From the NCBI GenBank assembly GCA_017643845.1, contig JAEPMR010000021.1:1-43596 (forward strand): 43,596 nucleotides of DNA, given 5' to 3'. Both the position numbers and the translations under genes were made by a program. This stretch comes from Marivivens sp. Lineage in GTDB: Bacteria; Pseudomonadota; Alphaproteobacteria; Rhodobacterales; Rhodobacteraceae. The notes under the pieces are model-generated. The model was not told the DNA's origin and searched no databases. It worked only from the letters and a program-made list of their open reading frames with translations. Position 1 is the stretch's first letter. Every line of letters starts with the position of its first letter. Shown here piece after piece: positions 43,214 to 43,596 of the stretch.

Positions 43214-43596
43214 CTAGGCCACCGCCTTGCCCCGTAGCTGCGTTCCGCGCACACCCTCAATTTCTGTGGTGACAATCGCGCTCTCGACCTGATCGCTCTC
43301 GAAGGTCACCTCGGTGAATTGTTCGGTCCGGCCCATGCGCGCGTTTTCCATCAGCACCGCGTGCATTTGCCCCTTTTGCGCCGCCAGATGCCGCGCCACT
43401 TGGCTATCCCCCGCCGCTCGCAAGCGCGCCGCGCGGTCCTTGATGGCTTTTCCGTTTACCTGCGGCATCCGCGCTGCGGGTGTCCCTTGGCGCGGGGAAT
43501 ACGGGAACACATGCAGCCACGTCAGGTCGCACTCATTCACGAGCTTCAGCGAGTTTTCGAAATGCGCCTCGGTCTCGGTCGGAAAACCGGCGATCA
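43214..43596 (-). CDS. mtaB: tRNA t6A methylthiotransferase MtaB (5' part off window)
   Basis: The visible 127 residues are the C-terminal part of a radical-SAM methylthiotransferase. From the window edge the frame reads IAGFPTETEAHFENSLKLV, then WLHVFPYSPRQGTPAARMPQV, a family-specific block, and a C-terminal TRAM-like domain (MENARMGRTEQFTEV, ending GTQLRGKAVA). MtaB adds a methylthio group to t6A37 in ANN-decoding tRNAs. The radical-SAM Cys cluster lies beyond the window. Confidence 0.88.
   Translation of the reverse strand, partial: IAGFPTETEAHFENSLKLVNECDLTWLHVFPYSPRQGTPAARMPQVNGKAIKDRAARLRAAGDSQVARHLAAQKGQMHAVLMENARMGRTEQFTEVTFESDQVESAIVTTEIEGVRGTQLRGKAVA

Noticed and set aside
1-43596. 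CRISPR arrays, insertion sequences, integrases, tRNA or rRNA genes
   Set aside because: Looked for on both strands; no regularly spaced long repeats, transposase or integrase motifs, or cloverleaf-like sequences were recognised.

Overview
The window looks like a chromosomal segment of an alphaproteobacterium of the Rhodobacteraceae (Roseobacter-group type). The DNA is visibly GC-rich. The gene content fits that family: a cytochrome c2 gene beside idi, a TRAP transporter, the petP-petR regulator pair, an ispA-dxs isoprenoid block, a petABC (fbcFBC) cytochrome bc1 operon, and a motB-flgE-flgK-flgL-flgI flagellar run. I see no insertion sequence, phage gene, CRISPR array, rRNA or tRNA. This reads as ordinary core and semi-core chromosome with strong small-scale regulatory structure between genes.

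Layout. (1) 1-1.3 kb, minus: two lipoprotein genes, the first cut by the window edge and resembling TbpB-like surface lipoproteins, the second carrying a Pro/Ala-rich tail. (2) 1.5-2.6 kb: cytochrome c2 (plus) converges on idi (minus). (3) 3.0-8.7 kb, plus: a tightly packed run of TRAP solute-binding protein, small permease, large permease, amidase, a 53-residue membrane peptide and a D-2-hydroxyacid dehydrogenase, probably one catabolic operon for an imported organic acid or amide. (4) 8.8-13.4 kb, plus: CDP-alcohol phosphatidyltransferase, hydantoinase-family protein, and a coupled ThuA/Gfo-Idh pair. (5) 13.5-19.3 kb, plus: flagellar motor, hook, junction and P-ring genes. (6) 19.3-21.2 kb: EamA exporter and convergent ilvE. 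(7) 21.3-27.2 kb, plus: petP, petR, histone-deacetylase-family hydrolase, xseB, ispA, dxs and a polytopic membrane protein, mostly with overlapping ends. (8) 27.2-31.6 kb: an SDR protein, a methyltransferase, a class II aldolase, AMP nucleosidase with a TTG start, and an HU protein. (9) 31.6-35.8 kb: EamA exporter, CcdA plus a periplasmic thioredoxin, an AEC transporter and chorismate synthase. (10) 35.8-39.2 kb, plus: TPP riboswitch and thiBPQ. (11) 39.3-42.0 kb, minus: petABC. (12) 42.2-43.6 kb: GFA-fold protein, PaiB-like protein and the 3' part of mtaB.

How the genes work together. Several modules serve respiration: cytochrome c2, the bc1 complex, its regulators PetP/PetR, and CcdA with a thioredoxin that may feed reductant to periplasmic thiols such as apocytochromes. 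Idi, IspA and Dxs together supply isoprenoids (quinone side chains and possibly carotenoids). No wholly new multi-gene system stands out. The observations most worth a second look are cis-acting: a 13-bp perfect hairpin that holds the motB ribosome-binding site, a nested hairpin doing the same for the first lipoprotein gene, four TGCAT boxes at exact 11-base spacing after idi, a 21-base direct repeat before the HU gene, and an inverted repeat lying between the -35 and -10 of the predicted petP promoter. The amidase/membrane-peptide/dehydrogenase operon behind the TRAP transporter is the best candidate for an uncharacterised pathway.
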